DNA of 64,000 bases from Anabaena lutea FACHB-196 (GCF_014698305.1 NZ_JACJST010000003.1:186001-250000); one strand, 5' to 3'; positions 34,668 to 44,820 are shown, numbered from the stretch's first letter. Numbers and translations: made by a program. The notes: a model not told the origin generated them from the letters alone.

Positions 34668-35648
34668 ATGTCAATTATCATCGCTGAAAACCTGAGTAAA
34701 TCTTATCCAGTAGCCATTAAAGAGCCGGGTATTCGTGGAACCATCAGCCACTTTTTTCGCCGTACCTATCGACACATTAACGCCGTTCAGGATGTATCAT
34801 TTGAAATTGCTCCCGGTGAAGTAGTTGGTTTTCTGGGGCCAAATGGTGCTGGTAAGACTACTACTTTAAAAATGCTCACCGGGCTAATTCATCCTTCTAG
34901 TGGTACAGTCAGAGTCGCTGGACAAGTTCCCTTTCGTCGTCAAGAAGCATTTTTGCAAAAAATCACCTTAGTGATGGGACAAAAACAGCAGTTAATTTGG
35001 GATTTACCAGCATTAGATTCTCTAAAAATTAACGCCGCAGTTTACAACATTTCTGATAAAGAATTTCATCGTCGAGTCGGTGAATTAACAGAAATGCTTT
35101 CTTTAGAAGGGAAGCTTAACCAACCAGTACGCAAGCTATCATTAGGTGAAAGGATGAAAGCCGAACTGTTAGCAGCACTTTTACACCGTCCCCAAGTTTT
35201 ATTTTTAGATGAGCCAACTTTAGGATTAGATGTAAATGCTCAAGTTGGAGTCCGCGACTTTTTAAAAAATTACAATCAACTTTATCAAGCTACTGTATTA
35301 TTAACAAGTCATTACATGGCGGATATCACAGCTTTATGCCAAAGAGTGCTGGTAATTCACCAAGGAAAATTAATGTATGATGGTAGCTTAGATGGACTAT
35401 TAGAAAATTTTGCCCCTTACCGAGAAATCTATGTCGAATTAGCTCAAGCACTACCAGCAGAAAAACTTATGTCCTATGGTGATATCCAACTTTTAGAAGG
35501 TCGAACCGTGCGGTTTATAGTCCAGCGAGAGGCACTTACCAGCACCGTATCACAAATTTTAGCTGATTTGGAAGTTATTGATTTAACCGTAACTGAACCA
35601 CCTGTAGAAGAAGTAATTGGAAGAGTGTTTAAGACTGGGTTTGTATAA
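34668..35648 (+). CDS. ABC transporter ATP-binding protein (ABC-2/NatA type)
   Basis: The 326-residue ATPase has Walker A FLGPNGAGKTTTLKML, a Q-loop region MGQKQQLIWDLP, signature LSLGERMKAELLAALL, Walker B VLFLDEPTLGLD and switch His in LLTSHYMADI. The C-terminal extension is typical of exporters of the DrrA/NatA group. The family normally works with ABC-2 permeases encoded next door. Here no permease follows on either side, so the partner is elsewhere. The start is preceded by AGAAGGAAAT. Confidence 0.92.
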   Translation: MSIIIAENLSKSYPVAIKEPGIRGTISHFFRRTYRHINAVQDVSFEIAPGEVVGFLGPNGAGKTTTLKMLTGLIHPSSGTVRVAGQVPFRRQEAFLQKITLVMGQKQQLIWDLPALDSLKINAAVYNISDKEFHRRVGELTEMLSLEGKLNQPVRKLSLGERMKAELLAALLHRPQVLFLDEPTLGLDVNAQVGVRDFLKNYNQLYQATVLLTSHYMADITALCQRVLVIHQGKLMYDGSLDGLLENFAPYREIYVELAQALPAEKLMSYGDIQLLEGRTVRFIVQREALTSTVSQILADLEVIDLTVTEPPVEEVIGRVFKTGFV

Positions 35649-35878
35649 GCAATGGGACAAAATTAAATTCATTCTTGGAGAGAGGGAACTCTTAACAGAA
35701 AAACTAACATACTAAGGGCTGGTGTAATACCATTTCTTTGTGAAGTTGCGCCAAATCCTATCTTTTTTAAACGCAAAGGTACGCAGAGGTTAGCGCAAAG
35801 GTACGCAGAGATTTTATCAAGATAATTCCCTATGTTCCAAAATAATTAGGCGCATCTATGGCTACGCCACGCAAGCTA

Positions 35879-36844
35879 TCATAGAGGGTTGGTGTAACTA
35901 CGCGACATTTGAAATATTGACAAAAATGTGCATTCCCAAACTAAGCGGGGTTGGGCGTAACAAAGTAGATTTTTGCGAGTTTTTTCTAATTGTTCAATAA
36001 TACTTGGTTGATGTATTTGCTGCCAGTAAGATTGTTGTAGATAATCAATTAACCATAATTGGGCTTCTGTATCTAATTCTTTATCAATTTTTTTGGCTAA
36101 TTCCAAGGCGCTGCGATAAGATGTAGGTGTTTTTGTTACCTGTTGGAGTAACTCACTGGGAATGGTTTGTAATTGCTGATAAGATGCGATCGCACTTCCT
36201 GGACTACCAGCAGCTAAACTCAACACTTCTGGATGCTGCAAAATCTCTTCATTTCCTGTTTGTGTCAATACTTGAGCAACCCCAGACCTATCCAAACGAT
36301 AAAAAGGAATCTTTTGACAGCGTGATACTAAAGTTGGTAACACAGATTCAGGTGAAGGTGCAATCAAAATTAATGTCGCCTGTCCAGGTTCTTCTAAAGT
36401 TTTCAATAAAGCATTTGCAGCCGATTCCGCCATTGTTTCCGCCTGTTCTAATACAACCACATTTCTAGAAGCTTCCAAAGGTGGACGGGAAAGAAATTGA
36501 GTAATTTCTCGAATTTGTTCTAGGCGAATTACAGGAGGTGCTTTTCGTTTAACTCCTTTCTCTGCTGCTTCTGCGGCTGTGAGTCGTTGTCCTTGATATT
36601 GGTAAGTTGGTTCTACCCAAAACAAAGACGGGTGATTTCCTTGACGAATACGATTTTGCAAAGTGGGAATTTGATGTGGTTCTACAGAACTAGAAAACAG
36701 CAATTCAATAAAACATCTAGCTGCTAAACTTCTGCCCACACCTTCAGAACCAACAAACATATAAGCTGGTGCAATTCGGTTTTGCTTGACAGCTTGGGTT
36801 AATAATTCTATTGCTTGTTTTTGTCCTATTAATGGTGAAAACAT
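35879..36844 (-). CDS. holB: DNA polymerase III subunit delta-prime
   Basis: The ATG at 36844 (MFSPLIGQKQAIELLTQAVKQNRIAPAYMF) is chosen; the longer frame reads through an interspersed repeat. The 321-residue clamp-loader subunit has the modified P-loop VGSEGVGRSLAARCFIE, and NALLKTLEEPGQATLILI with sensor-1 VSRCQKIPFYRL. The degenerate P-loop (no GKT) agrees with delta-prime, which does not hydrolyse ATP. It lies 175 bp downstream of tmk, the common bacterial pairing. Confidence 0.92.
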   Translation of the reverse strand: MFSPLIGQKQAIELLTQAVKQNRIAPAYMFVGSEGVGRSLAARCFIELLFSSSVEPHQIPTLQNRIRQGNHPSLFWVEPTYQYQGQRLTAAEAAEKGVKRKAPPVIRLEQIREITQFLSRPPLEASRNVVVLEQAETMAESAANALLKTLEEPGQATLILIAPSPESVLPTLVSRCQKIPFYRLDRSGVAQVLTQTGNEEILQHPEVLSLAAGSPGSAIASYQQLQTIPSELLQQVTKTPTSYRSALELAKKIDKELDTEAQLWLIDYLQQSYWQQIHQPSIIEQLEKTRKNLLCYAQPRLVWECTFLSIFQMSRSYTNPL

Positions 36845-36849
36845 AATTC

Positions 36850-37000
36850 GTACTCTCAAACTCTTACTCTCTGAGCCTCCCTTCGGGTGATGCCTCCGGC
36901 ACACCTTCGGTGAACACCAGTCGCCTGCGGAGGGAAACCCTCCTGTAGCGCTGGTTCACTGCGTCTCTGCGTGAGGCAAATTCCATACATTCACTCAGCA
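36850..37000. repeat. GC-rich palindromic interspersed repeat between tmk and holB
   Basis: The segment contains successive hairpin-forming CCTTCGG/CCGAAGG-like and GCCTCCGGC runs, then GTCTCTGCGTGAGG. This repeat type is scattered through Nostoc-group genomes. It sits in the tmk-holB spacer and may influence their co-transcription. Confidence 0.55.
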
Positions 37001-37019
37001 ACGCCCCTCTAGTATTCAA

Positions 37020-37649
37020 TTACGAATTAAACAAGCGCGCCTTTAAAATTTCCTGGATCATTTTTTGGACAACTTCTTGACTCAAACTGCCATCTACTCG
37101 GAAAATTCTTGATGGGTAAGTTGCAGCTAATTCTGTATATCCTTGTTGTACACGACGATGAAAAGCAATTGTTTCCTCTTCAATACGGTCTAGTGTAGCT
37201 TGACCACGTTTGCGAGATAGTCCCACCTCGACATCGACATCTAGCCAAATAGTCAAGTCGCTTTCTAATCCATCAGTAGCAATGTTATTTAGCTGATTAA
37301 TTATACTCATACTTAAACCCCTGCCATAACCTTGATAAGCAATGGTAGAGTCAGTATAGCGATCGCACAAAATATATTTCCCTATTGCTAAATTCGGCTT
37401 GAGTTCCTGTTCGATGTGTTGCGCCCTATCAGCAGCGTACAACAGCAATTCCGTCACTTCCCCAACAGGCTTATCCTCTGACTTTTCCAGCAGTAGTCGG
37501 CGTAAATGTGAACCTAACTCCGTTCCCCCTGGTTCACGAGTTAGAATCACAGATACGCCTTGACTCTCTAGCCATAAACTACACATTTGCATCTGAGTAG
37601 TTTTACCACAGCCTTCCACTCCTTCAAATACAATTAATTTACCACTCAT
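37020..37649 (-). CDS. tmk: Thymidylate kinase
   Basis: The 209-residue enzyme has the P-loop FEGVEGCGKTTQMQM, the DRx region LTREPGGTELGSHLR and the dTMP-binding motif DRYTDSTIAYQGYGRGL. It phosphorylates dTMP to dTDP for DNA synthesis. Length and motifs are complete. It is followed by holB on the same strand. Confidence 0.97.
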   Translation of the reverse strand: MSGKLIVFEGVEGCGKTTQMQMCSLWLESQGVSVILTREPGGTELGSHLRRLLLEKSEDKPVGEVTELLLYAADRAQHIEQELKPNLAIGKYILCDRYTDSTIAYQGYGRGLSMSIINQLNNIATDGLESDLTIWLDVDVEVGLSRKRGQATLDRIEEETIAFHRRVQQGYTELAATYPSRIFRVDGSLSQEVVQKMIQEILKARLFNS

Positions 37650-37703
37650 GTTTTGAAATTTTTCTCCTACCGATTTTTTTACCCTAAGACAGCATAGAGA
37701 TTT

Positions 37704-40535
37704 ATGTCACGTTCCCATAGTCCAGTTGATCATCAGTTTGCATTCCAAAGCTTACCAAGAAGTATGAGTACTTTGGAAACCTGGACTTTTGGTGTTACAA
37801 ATCATCTCAGTTGGACAACATTAGTACCAACTGTTCATGCGGACTTGGGAACAGCAGCTATTTTCGTTTGGGTTCCCGCTGTCATAGTCGGAATGCTAAT
37901 CAACTATCAAGTCAAACATCTAGGTAGAAATTTTTTAAATGTAGCTGGGGGAACTCCTAACTACATAACTCGTTTGTGGCAAGGCTACCCCATTATTGCC
38001 CGCTATGCAGCCATTGGATATCTCATATCCTGGCTTTCAGTTGTACCACTCAACTCGGTGGTACTCACAAATATGATTACTTCTAATCTAGAAGTACTGG
38101 GTATTCCCTGTCCAGAGCTAATTTTTAAACTCGGTTTTACCTTACTACCCTTTATTGTTGCCTTTAGCGGCAGTCGTGCCTTAAGTATTTTACATCTATT
38201 ATTTTCACTTCCTGCCTTACTTTTGATCTTATTATTTTGTCTCCAAGGATTGGGTTTTTTAGCTTTCTCTCCTAATAGTCCCAGCTTTTTTCCTCAGCAT
38301 TGGACATCGTTAAATTTTATAGATTGGGCTAAGTGGTTCTTTTTCATCAGCTATACCACCTATAGTTGTGAAACTATTTCATCCTTTGTAGCTGATAGTC
38401 GTCACCCCAAACAAACTTTAAATTTTCTCGATATTGCTGCTTGGTTAATGCTGCCCATTTTTATCGGTGGTTCTTGGGTAATTATCCGATTATGCACCAT
38501 TGAAGGTCTAGAAGATAATCCTTATCTTAATTTTGCCGTAGCATCTGTATCATTTTGGGGAGACTTTGGACCAATAACCGTAACTTTTTTACTGACTAGT
38601 TGCTGTTTACTAGGTTCAGCAACCGCAATTTCAAATTCACCCCGAATAATCTACCAGTTAGCTGTAGATAAACACTTAGCACCAGTCTTTTCTCTAGTTT
38701 CATCTCGTGGGGTATTTGGTTCATCTTTGGTTCTGAGTTTATGCATCAGCATGGTCTATTTTCTTTGGGGAGACATATCTCAAATTGTCATAGTGGGAAA
38801 TGTTGCCTGGTTTTTAGCGTTCATGCTCATGCATTTAGGGTTATGGAAAAAACGAAATCAGCCAGATATATTGTGGCCAAAAATATCTTTAGTCTTTTTT
38901 ATCATAGAAGCCGTAATTCTAATAGTGACTGCCTATGCTTGGGTTTGGCAAGATTTTCTGGCAGGATTGTTAGCGCCCTTTGTTGTATTAATGATTGATG
39001 CCTTAGTGCGTTATCTTCCCATCCCTGTTTTCCGTTCCCATTGGTGGATAAAACTGTATAAATCACACCGACGAACCTCAATTAAAGACCCCCTAGCTAT
39101 GCAAGTAGGGATATTAATGTTTCTACTCTGCGGTGCTGTTTTGGTGGGTTGCTTATTTGTTTGGTTATTGAATGTAGCCCCGATCACAACCGTGAAAAAT
39201 CTGGTTGTTATTTTGTTGATAACAGTAGCATTTGTAGGAGTTGCGATCGCTTGTTGGACAAGTTTACCCCAAGTAGTTGCTCTAGCAGAAGCACGAGAAG
39301 CCGCAGAACACTTATTTACTGTTGCCCAAGATGGAATTTTAGTAGTAGATGAACAGGGTGTTATTCGCCAAGCAAACCCCGCAACAGAAGACTTTTTTGG
39401 TTGTAATCCATCGCAATTATTGGGGCATCACCTGCAAAAATTCCTACCCGAATTAACCGCATATCCAGAACAATGGGACAAACGAGGAGAACATACTCTA
39501 TGCGATTATCAGAAAATCAGAACTTTGGAAGTTTCCATCTCAGATCGACCACATCAAGATTTTCAAGAATACGTCGTCATTGTCCATGACATTACCCAAC
39601 GCAAGCAAGCTGAAGAAATATTGCTAAATTCAGAAGCTCAATTACGCCAAGAGGCACAACAATTAGCTGCTCAATTGGTGCAAAGTGAAAAAATGTCAAG
39701 TTTAGGACAATTGGTAGCAGGTGTAGCCCATGAAATCAACAACCCAGTTAGCTTTATTTATGGCAACCTCACTCCAGCTAATTTATACATTCAAGATTTA
39801 ATTAAACTCATCCAACTTTATCAGCAACACTATCCCCAGCCCAATGCAGAAATACAAAATGAAATTGAAACTATCGATCTCGATTTTCTAATGGCAGACT
39901 TGCCTAAATTACTAAATTCAATGAATGTTGGCGCACAAAGAATTAAAGAAATCGTCGTATCTCTGCGAAACTTTTCTCGCTTGGATGAAGCAGAAATGAA
40001 AGCAGTAAATATCCATGAAGGTATTGATAGCACACTGATGATTTTACAAAGTCGTCTCAAGGCTACATCTAACCGTCCAGAAATTGAAGTTATTAAGGAA
40101 TATGCTAATCTACCGATGGCAGAGTGCTACGCTGGACAACTCAATCAAGTATTTATGAATATTCTTGCTAATGGGATTGATGCTATAGATGAATCATATG
40201 TATCTGGTCATTTGTCAATGGTCAATGGCAACACAATGGACAATCCCAAAATAGAAATTTATACAGAAATTACTAATGACAAAGAAGTAATAATTTGCAT
40301 CAAAGACAATGGTTCTGGTATTAATGAAAATGTACAGAAGCATTTATTTGAGCCATTTTTCACTACAAAACCAGTGGGTAAAGGTACAGGATTAGGCTTA
40401 TCTATTAGTTATAAAATTATTACCGAAAAACATGGAGGCAGTTTAAAATGTGTTTCTGCACCTGGTATTGGCACAGAATTTGTGATTATTATTCCCTTAA
40501 AACAAAAAAATTGCCACCTAAATAGGGGTTGCTGA
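37704..40535 (+). CDS. APC-type permease fused to a PAS-histidine kinase
   Basis: The 943-residue protein has an N-terminal permease-like region with about 12-14 membrane helices (1-525). It begins STLETWTFGVTNHLSWTTLVP and includes SNSPRIIYQLAVDKHLAPVF, a pattern typical of amino-acid/polyamine/organocation carriers. A PAS domain follows (about 535-650, DGILVVDEQGVIRQANPA), then a HisKA dimerisation domain with the phospho-acceptor His676 in GVAHEINNPV and a HATPase domain with DNGSGI and GKGTGLGLSISYKI. It is likely a sensor in which ligand binding or transport controls phosphorylation, analogous in logic to CbrA-type carrier-kinases. No response regulator gene is adjacent. Confidence 0.93.
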   Translation: MSRSHSPVDHQFAFQSLPRSMSTLETWTFGVTNHLSWTTLVPTVHADLGTAAIFVWVPAVIVGMLINYQVKHLGRNFLNVAGGTPNYITRLWQGYPIIARYAAIGYLISWLSVVPLNSVVLTNMITSNLEVLGIPCPELIFKLGFTLLPFIVAFSGSRALSILHLLFSLPALLLILLFCLQGLGFLAFSPNSPSFFPQHWTSLNFIDWAKWFFFISYTTYSCETISSFVADSRHPKQTLNFLDIAAWLMLPIFIGGSWVIIRLCTIEGLEDNPYLNFAVASVSFWGDFGPITVTFLLTSCCLLGSATAISNSPRIIYQLAVDKHLAPVFSLVSSRGVFGSSLVLSLCISMVYFLWGDISQIVIVGNVAWFLAFMLMHLGLWKKRNQPDILWPKISLVFFIIEAVILIVTAYAWVWQDFLAGLLAPFVVLMIDALVRYLPIPVFRSHWWIKLYKSHRRTSIKDPLAMQVGILMFLLCGAVLVGCLFVWLLNVAPITTVKNLVVILLITVAFVGVAIACWTSLPQVVALAEAREAAEHLFTVAQDGILVVDEQGVIRQANPATEDFFGCNPSQLLGHHLQKFLPELTAYPEQWDKRGEHTLCDYQKIRTLEVSISDRPHQDFQEYVVIVHDITQRKQAEEILLNSEAQLRQEAQQLAAQLVQSEKMSSLGQLVAGVAHEINNPVSFIYGNLTPANLYIQDLIKLIQLYQQHYPQPNAEIQNEIETIDLDFLMADLPKLLNSMNVGAQRIKEIVVSLRNFSRLDEAEMKAVNIHEGIDSTLMILQSRLKATSNRPEIEVIKEYANLPMAECYAGQLNQVFMNILANGIDAIDESYVSGHLSMVNGNTMDNPKIEIYTEITNDKEVIICIKDNGSGINENVQKHLFEPFFTTKPVGKGTGLGLSISYKIITEKHGGSLKCVSAPGIGTEFVIIIPLKQKNCHLNRGC

Positions 40536-41043
<508 letters not shown>

Positions 41044-41523
41044 TTATTGGGAATTACGTTGTTGACGGCGCGATTGTCTATTCTCCCAACTTTGCTTGAG
41101 TTGTTCCCGCTGTGCTGGAGTTAGGACTGCTTGCATTTTTTGTTTTGAAGACTTTTTGATTTCACTGATTCGGGTTTTCTGCGCTTCCGTCAGATTTAGA
41201 GAAGCGAAAGGCTCTTTTTTACCTTGACGCTCACCTCTTTGCTGTGGAGACTGACTCCGACGGGCTTCCATTGCTGCTTTTAGCTGTTGTTTTTGTTCTG
41301 TTGTCAGGACTTTGTCAATTTCAGCGCGTGTATCACGGCCAATTTTCTGCATTTCGGTTTTTTGTGCCTCAGTTAGTCCCAGCTTTTGCCAAGGACCCTT
41401 TTGTGCAAATTGTTTACCTGGTTGGCCTGAAGGGGGAGTTTGTTGTGCTTGGGCTGCAAAGGGAATTGCAGTTACAGTCAGCGCCAGCGCAGCAGCCATA
41501 AATGATAATGTTTTGAGTTTCAT
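41044..41523 (-). CDS. Periplasmic Spy/CpxP-like protein (LTxxQ repeats)
   Basis: The 159-residue protein starts with a clear signal peptide (MKLKTLSFMAAALALTVTAIPFAAQAQ). Two copies of the LTEAQKTxxxxI motif (LGLTEAQKTEMQKIGRD and LNLTEAQKTRISEIKKS) are each followed by LTxxQxxQLK segments. This is the LTxxQ pattern of Spy/CpxP envelope chaperones. The tail is very rich in Gln and Arg (SRRQQRNSQ). It probably acts in the periplasm in envelope stress or metal response. The gene stands alone. Confidence 0.85.
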   Translation of the reverse strand: MKLKTLSFMAAALALTVTAIPFAAQAQQTPPSGQPGKQFAQKGPWQKLGLTEAQKTEMQKIGRDTRAEIDKVLTTEQKQQLKAAMEARRSQSPQQRGERQGKKEPFASLNLTEAQKTRISEIKKSSKQKMQAVLTPAQREQLKQSWENRQSRRQQRNSQ

Positions 41524-41840
41524 AAATAAGCTTGTGTTTTTTTAGTTCGATGTCACTATCATAAGAACTGATCTCAGCTACTACATGAGGATAAAGTCAC
41601 GTCTACACCCATGACTAAAGTAATGTTTTAGTCCTGACAAAGGTGACTAGTTATAAAGTAGAAATTAAAGTAAGTGTACTTATATATTAAACCAAACTCA
41701 AATAATTCGTAATTCGTAATGCCTCTTTCAGAGGAGCTATGCCTACGGCACGCTACGCGAACGCTAACGTAATTCGTAATTATCTCTCCTGCTCCCTGCC
41801 TGATCTCAACGATAATATAATTATTTACGCCTACCTACTT
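41524..41840. other. Intergenic region upstream of the two-component operon
   Basis: This 317-bp gap ends in a palindromic repeat block (about 41706-41783: AATTCGT direct repeats around CTATGCCTACGGCACGCTACGC). A similar AATTCGTAAT-bounded block is at 49112-49160. An open frame from 41739 into the kinase gene runs through this repeat, so it is not taken as coding. Confidence 0.6.
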
Positions 41841-43046
41841 ATGTCTCCCCCAATTCAGGTTAATAATCATCCCTTTCGCTTTCTGCTTTATTTAGAGTGG
41901 GCATTACTAGGGCTTTCGGTATTGATGGTAATCATACCCTCCCCATCGCCTCGATTTTCTGTGCATTTCCCAGAATTGACTATTTGTAGCTTGGCTATTT
42001 TTGGTTTGATGGGCTTAAGATTACCTACAAATAATAATTTTTCTAAAATAATATATACAGCTAGTGAAGTTGTCCTAATTTTAATAATTGGCTTTTTCGG
42101 TGGTAAAACCACTAGACTTTTTCCCTTTCTTTATCTTATTTTAGTAACTCGCAGTTGTTTGATTTTTCAGTTACCTGGACGTTTGACTGTAACTTTTTCA
42201 TCATTTATATTATTTTTGATCACACTTAATAATCGCTCAACGCCTTTTAGATTATCTCCCTTAGCTCAAGAACGGTTTCGTTTTTTCAGTTTTAGTTTAA
42301 CAATTTTATTCGGGTTAAGTTTAGTATTTGTCTTACTATTGATGAATGCAGTATTATCTGAACGTCAAAGTCGAGAAAAACTAGCTATTGCTAATGAAAA
42401 ACTGCGTCAATATGCTCTGAAAATTGAAAATCAAGCTACCCTAGAAGAACGTAATCGCATTGCCAGGGAAATTCATGATTCCTTGGGACATTCTCTAACT
42501 GCTCTAAATCTACAATTAGAAACTGCTTTAAAGCTGGCAAAATCTGATATACCTAGAGCTTTGACATTCTTAGCAACAGCTAAAGAGTTAGGTTCAAAAG
42601 CATTGCAAGATGTACGTCACTCGGTTTCCAAAATGCGTTCACACCCTTTACAAGAGCAATCTTTAGAACAGGCAATTAGTATTTTGGCAGATGATTTTCA
42701 CCGCTCAAATAATGTTTTAATAAAGTGTAATATTTCTCTGGAATTTCCCTTGCATAGTGAAATAATTAACCCCATTTATCGCATTATTCAAGAATCATTG
42801 ACCAATATTTCTAAATATGCACAAGCTTCAGAAGTTAAATTAGAATTAATTACAACAACAGCAGCTTTAAAACTAATAGTTGAAGATAATGGTAGAGGTT
42901 TTGATGTACAACAAAATACTACTGGCTTTGGTTTACAAAGTATGCGCGATCGCACTTTATCACTGGGAGGAGAATTTACAATTAACAGCGCTCATGGTTC
43001 TGGTTGTCAAATAATAGTTGATATTCCCTTATCTCGGTCAAAATAA
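41841..43046 (+). CDS. NarL-family sensor histidine kinase (HisKA_3)
   Basis: The start is at the ATG at 41841 (MSPPIQVNNHPFRFLLYLEW), just after the repeat block. The 401-residue protein has five or six membrane helices (about 10-185) and a coiled segment. The HisKA_3 box is RNRIAREIHDSLGHSLTALN, with His212 as acceptor. The HATPase domain follows (VEDNGRGFDVQQNTTGFGLQSMRDR). The N-terminal helices presumably sense a membrane or small-molecule signal. The stop and the next start share one base (TAATG), so kinase and regulator are translationally coupled. Confidence 0.93.
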   Translation: MSPPIQVNNHPFRFLLYLEWALLGLSVLMVIIPSPSPRFSVHFPELTICSLAIFGLMGLRLPTNNNFSKIIYTASEVVLILIIGFFGGKTTRLFPFLYLILVTRSCLIFQLPGRLTVTFSSFILFLITLNNRSTPFRLSPLAQERFRFFSFSLTILFGLSLVFVLLLMNAVLSERQSREKLAIANEKLRQYALKIENQATLEERNRIAREIHDSLGHSLTALNLQLETALKLAKSDIPRALTFLATAKELGSKALQDVRHSVSKMRSHPLQEQSLEQAISILADDFHRSNNVLIKCNISLEFPLHSEIINPIYRIIQESLTNISKYAQASEVKLELITTTAALKLIVEDNGRGFDVQQNTTGFGLQSMRDRTLSLGGEFTINSAHGSGCQIIVDIPLSRSK

Positions 43047-43708
43047 TGATTAAAGTCTTACTTGTAGATGACCAAAGTTTAATTCGTCAAGGTTTAAGAG
43101 CATTATTAGAATTAGAAGTTGATTTAGAAATAGTGGGAGAAGCAGAAAATGGTGAAAATGCCATTAATTTGGTTGAACAATTACAGCCAGATGTAGTTTT
43201 AATGGATATCAGAATGCCGATCATGGATGGAGTTGCAGCTACACAAGAAATTCAAAAACGCTTTCCTAATACCAAAGTTTTAGTATTGACAACTTTTGAT
43301 GATGATGAATATGTGAAAGCAGTTTTACAGAATGGTGCAATGGGTTATTTACTCAAAGATACACCCTCAGAAGAGTTAGCTGTTGCCATTCGCGCTGTTG
43401 ATAAAGGCTATTCTCAACTAGATCCAGAAATAGTTAAAAAACTGTTGACTCAATTTCCTTCCAGTTTATCAAAGCCGACAACATCTGTACCACCAAGTTT
43501 AGCTGAACTGACACCCAGAGAGAAAGAAGTTTTGCGGTTAATTGCTACAGGTGCTAGTAATCGAGAAATCGCCCATGAACTCTACATATCTGAGGGAACA
43601 GTCAAAAATCATGTCACCAATATTTTAAACCGATTAAATTTGCGCGATCGCACTCAAGCCGCTATTCTTGCCAATACATTCTCATCCTACTTGCAACAAG
43701 ATACTTAA
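43046..43708 (+). CDS. NarL/FixJ-family response regulator
   Basis: The 220-residue protein has a receiver domain (1-120) with the acidic pair in VDDQSL, the phospho-acceptor Asp54 in VVLMDIRMP, Thr in VLVLTTFDDD and Lys in YLLKD. A LuxR-type helix-turn-helix (about 155-215) follows, with LTPREKEVLRLIATGASNREIA and SEGTVKNHVTNIL. It is the cognate partner of the overlapping kinase gene. Its targets are unknown; the V4R-like/Roadblock/GTPase genes that follow 537 bp downstream are possible ones by position only. Confidence 0.95.
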   Translation: MIKVLLVDDQSLIRQGLRALLELEVDLEIVGEAENGENAINLVEQLQPDVVLMDIRMPIMDGVAATQEIQKRFPNTKVLVLTTFDDDEYVKAVLQNGAMGYLLKDTPSEELAVAIRAVDKGYSQLDPEIVKKLLTQFPSSLSKPTTSVPPSLAELTPREKEVLRLIATGASNREIAHELYISEGTVKNHVTNILNRLNLRDRTQAAILANTFSSYLQQDT

Positions 43709-44245
43709 TTTCAGTATTACCTGTATTTCTAAAAGTTCTTGCTATTTAAGTCATTTAAGATACATAAGATATTTTAAATATCAAAAATTTTACTGTATTA
43801 AATTAATACACAAAAATTAAGGACAGACTAGAATCTGCAATCGTACACAAGGGTGGAAATAAAACTACCATTAAGAATTACTAAAAAACCTGTGTAATCT
43901 GCTGTTGTAATTTTTAAGTTTTAATTCCGAGAGAGCGGTACTAGGCTTGAGCTTAAATCCCACATTCTTTACCCTGCATGAGTTTCAAAGCCTAAGCCAA
44001 AAAAAGTAATCCCTTATATTTGCTTAACTTATGACTGATATAAAAAAAACTAAATTCAGTAATTTCTCGGTATTATATTAACCATTATTTCAGCATAATT
44101 GAGTCAATAGGGAACTAAGCCAGACGCACTTATTTACACAATCATACTCTAGTGAAAATAAAAAGTGGAGCTATAAACACAGCCAATTTAAAATTTTTCC
44201 TCTGTTTAAACACTGTAGTCCTCAAAATAAAATCGGGGTAAATAT
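43709..44245. other. Long non-coding leader before the V4R-like/Roadblock operon
   Basis: This 537-bp AT-rich gap has no supported gene and, unlike other long gaps here, almost no known repeat, apart from one TTTTTAAGTTTTAA unit near 43912. It probably holds the promoter and a long 5' leader for the gene at 44246. No operator can be named. Confidence 0.5.
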
Positions 44246-44716
44246 ATGCCAAATTTATTAAGGCCACAACTAGGAGATTTCAATAGCATTGTCTGTTTCA
44301 AAGCAGTAATTATCGGCATGGAAGATGCGTTAGGAGAAAAAGCCACAGCCATTGCTTTAACCACTGCCGGACGATCGCGGGGGAAAAAACTAGCGGCAGA
44401 TATGGGTTTAGTGGGAACAGTAAATACCTTAGATGATGTAGCAGCCAAATTGTCCCACGCATTAGGTAAAGAAGGAACTAGACTCTGTATTATTGAGAAA
44501 ATTGTTACAGAGGGTGAGACTATTAGAGTATACACCTCTGAAACCATTTGTTCAGCCGGTGAACCACAAAATTCACAACGCCAGTGTACCTTTACAATGG
44601 GTGCAGTTTGGGGCGCTTTAGAACAAGTAATTGGTAAGCGTTTTAGAGGAGTACATACTGATTCTGTGTTAAGGGGCAGTAATCACGACGTATTTGAATT
44701 TACACCTTTAGACTAA
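44246..44716 (+). CDS. V4R-like small-ligand-binding-type protein
   Basis: The 156-residue protein (MPNLLRPQLGDFNSIVCFKAVIIGMEDALGEKA…) has the layout of V4R/hydrocarbon-binding domains. A helical half leads to GKKLAADMGLVGT, then a beta half with TRLCIIEKIVTEGETIRVYTSETICSAGE, CTFTMGAVWGALEQVIGKRF and a C-terminal strand. It lacks the C-x-C zinc end of true V4R proteins, so the assignment is tentative. It is the first gene of a run that includes Roadblock, GTPase, DUF4388 and globin genes, where it may be the input or adaptor. Confidence 0.55.
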   Translation: MPNLLRPQLGDFNSIVCFKAVIIGMEDALGEKATAIALTTAGRSRGKKLAADMGLVGTVNTLDDVAAKLSHALGKEGTRLCIIEKIVTEGETIRVYTSETICSAGEPQNSQRQCTFTMGAVWGALEQVIGKRFRGVHTDSVLRGSNHDVFEFTPLD

Positions 44717-44820
44717 AAAGTCTCTAACTTGAATTACAGATCAAGAACTTATTGAATTAGGAATTAATAAAAATTCCTGACTCAGTCCCAAATATAAACC
44801 TACCAGGAGCAGAAATTATT

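Noticed and set aside
36845-36904. 20-residue extension of the delta-prime subunit
   Set aside because: It is encoded by a GC-rich interspersed repeat and precedes the family's normal start MFSPLIGQ.
41739-41840. N-terminal extension of the NarL-type kinase
   Set aside because: These 34 codons are made of an interspersed palindromic repeat; the ATG at 41841 directly precedes the membrane region.
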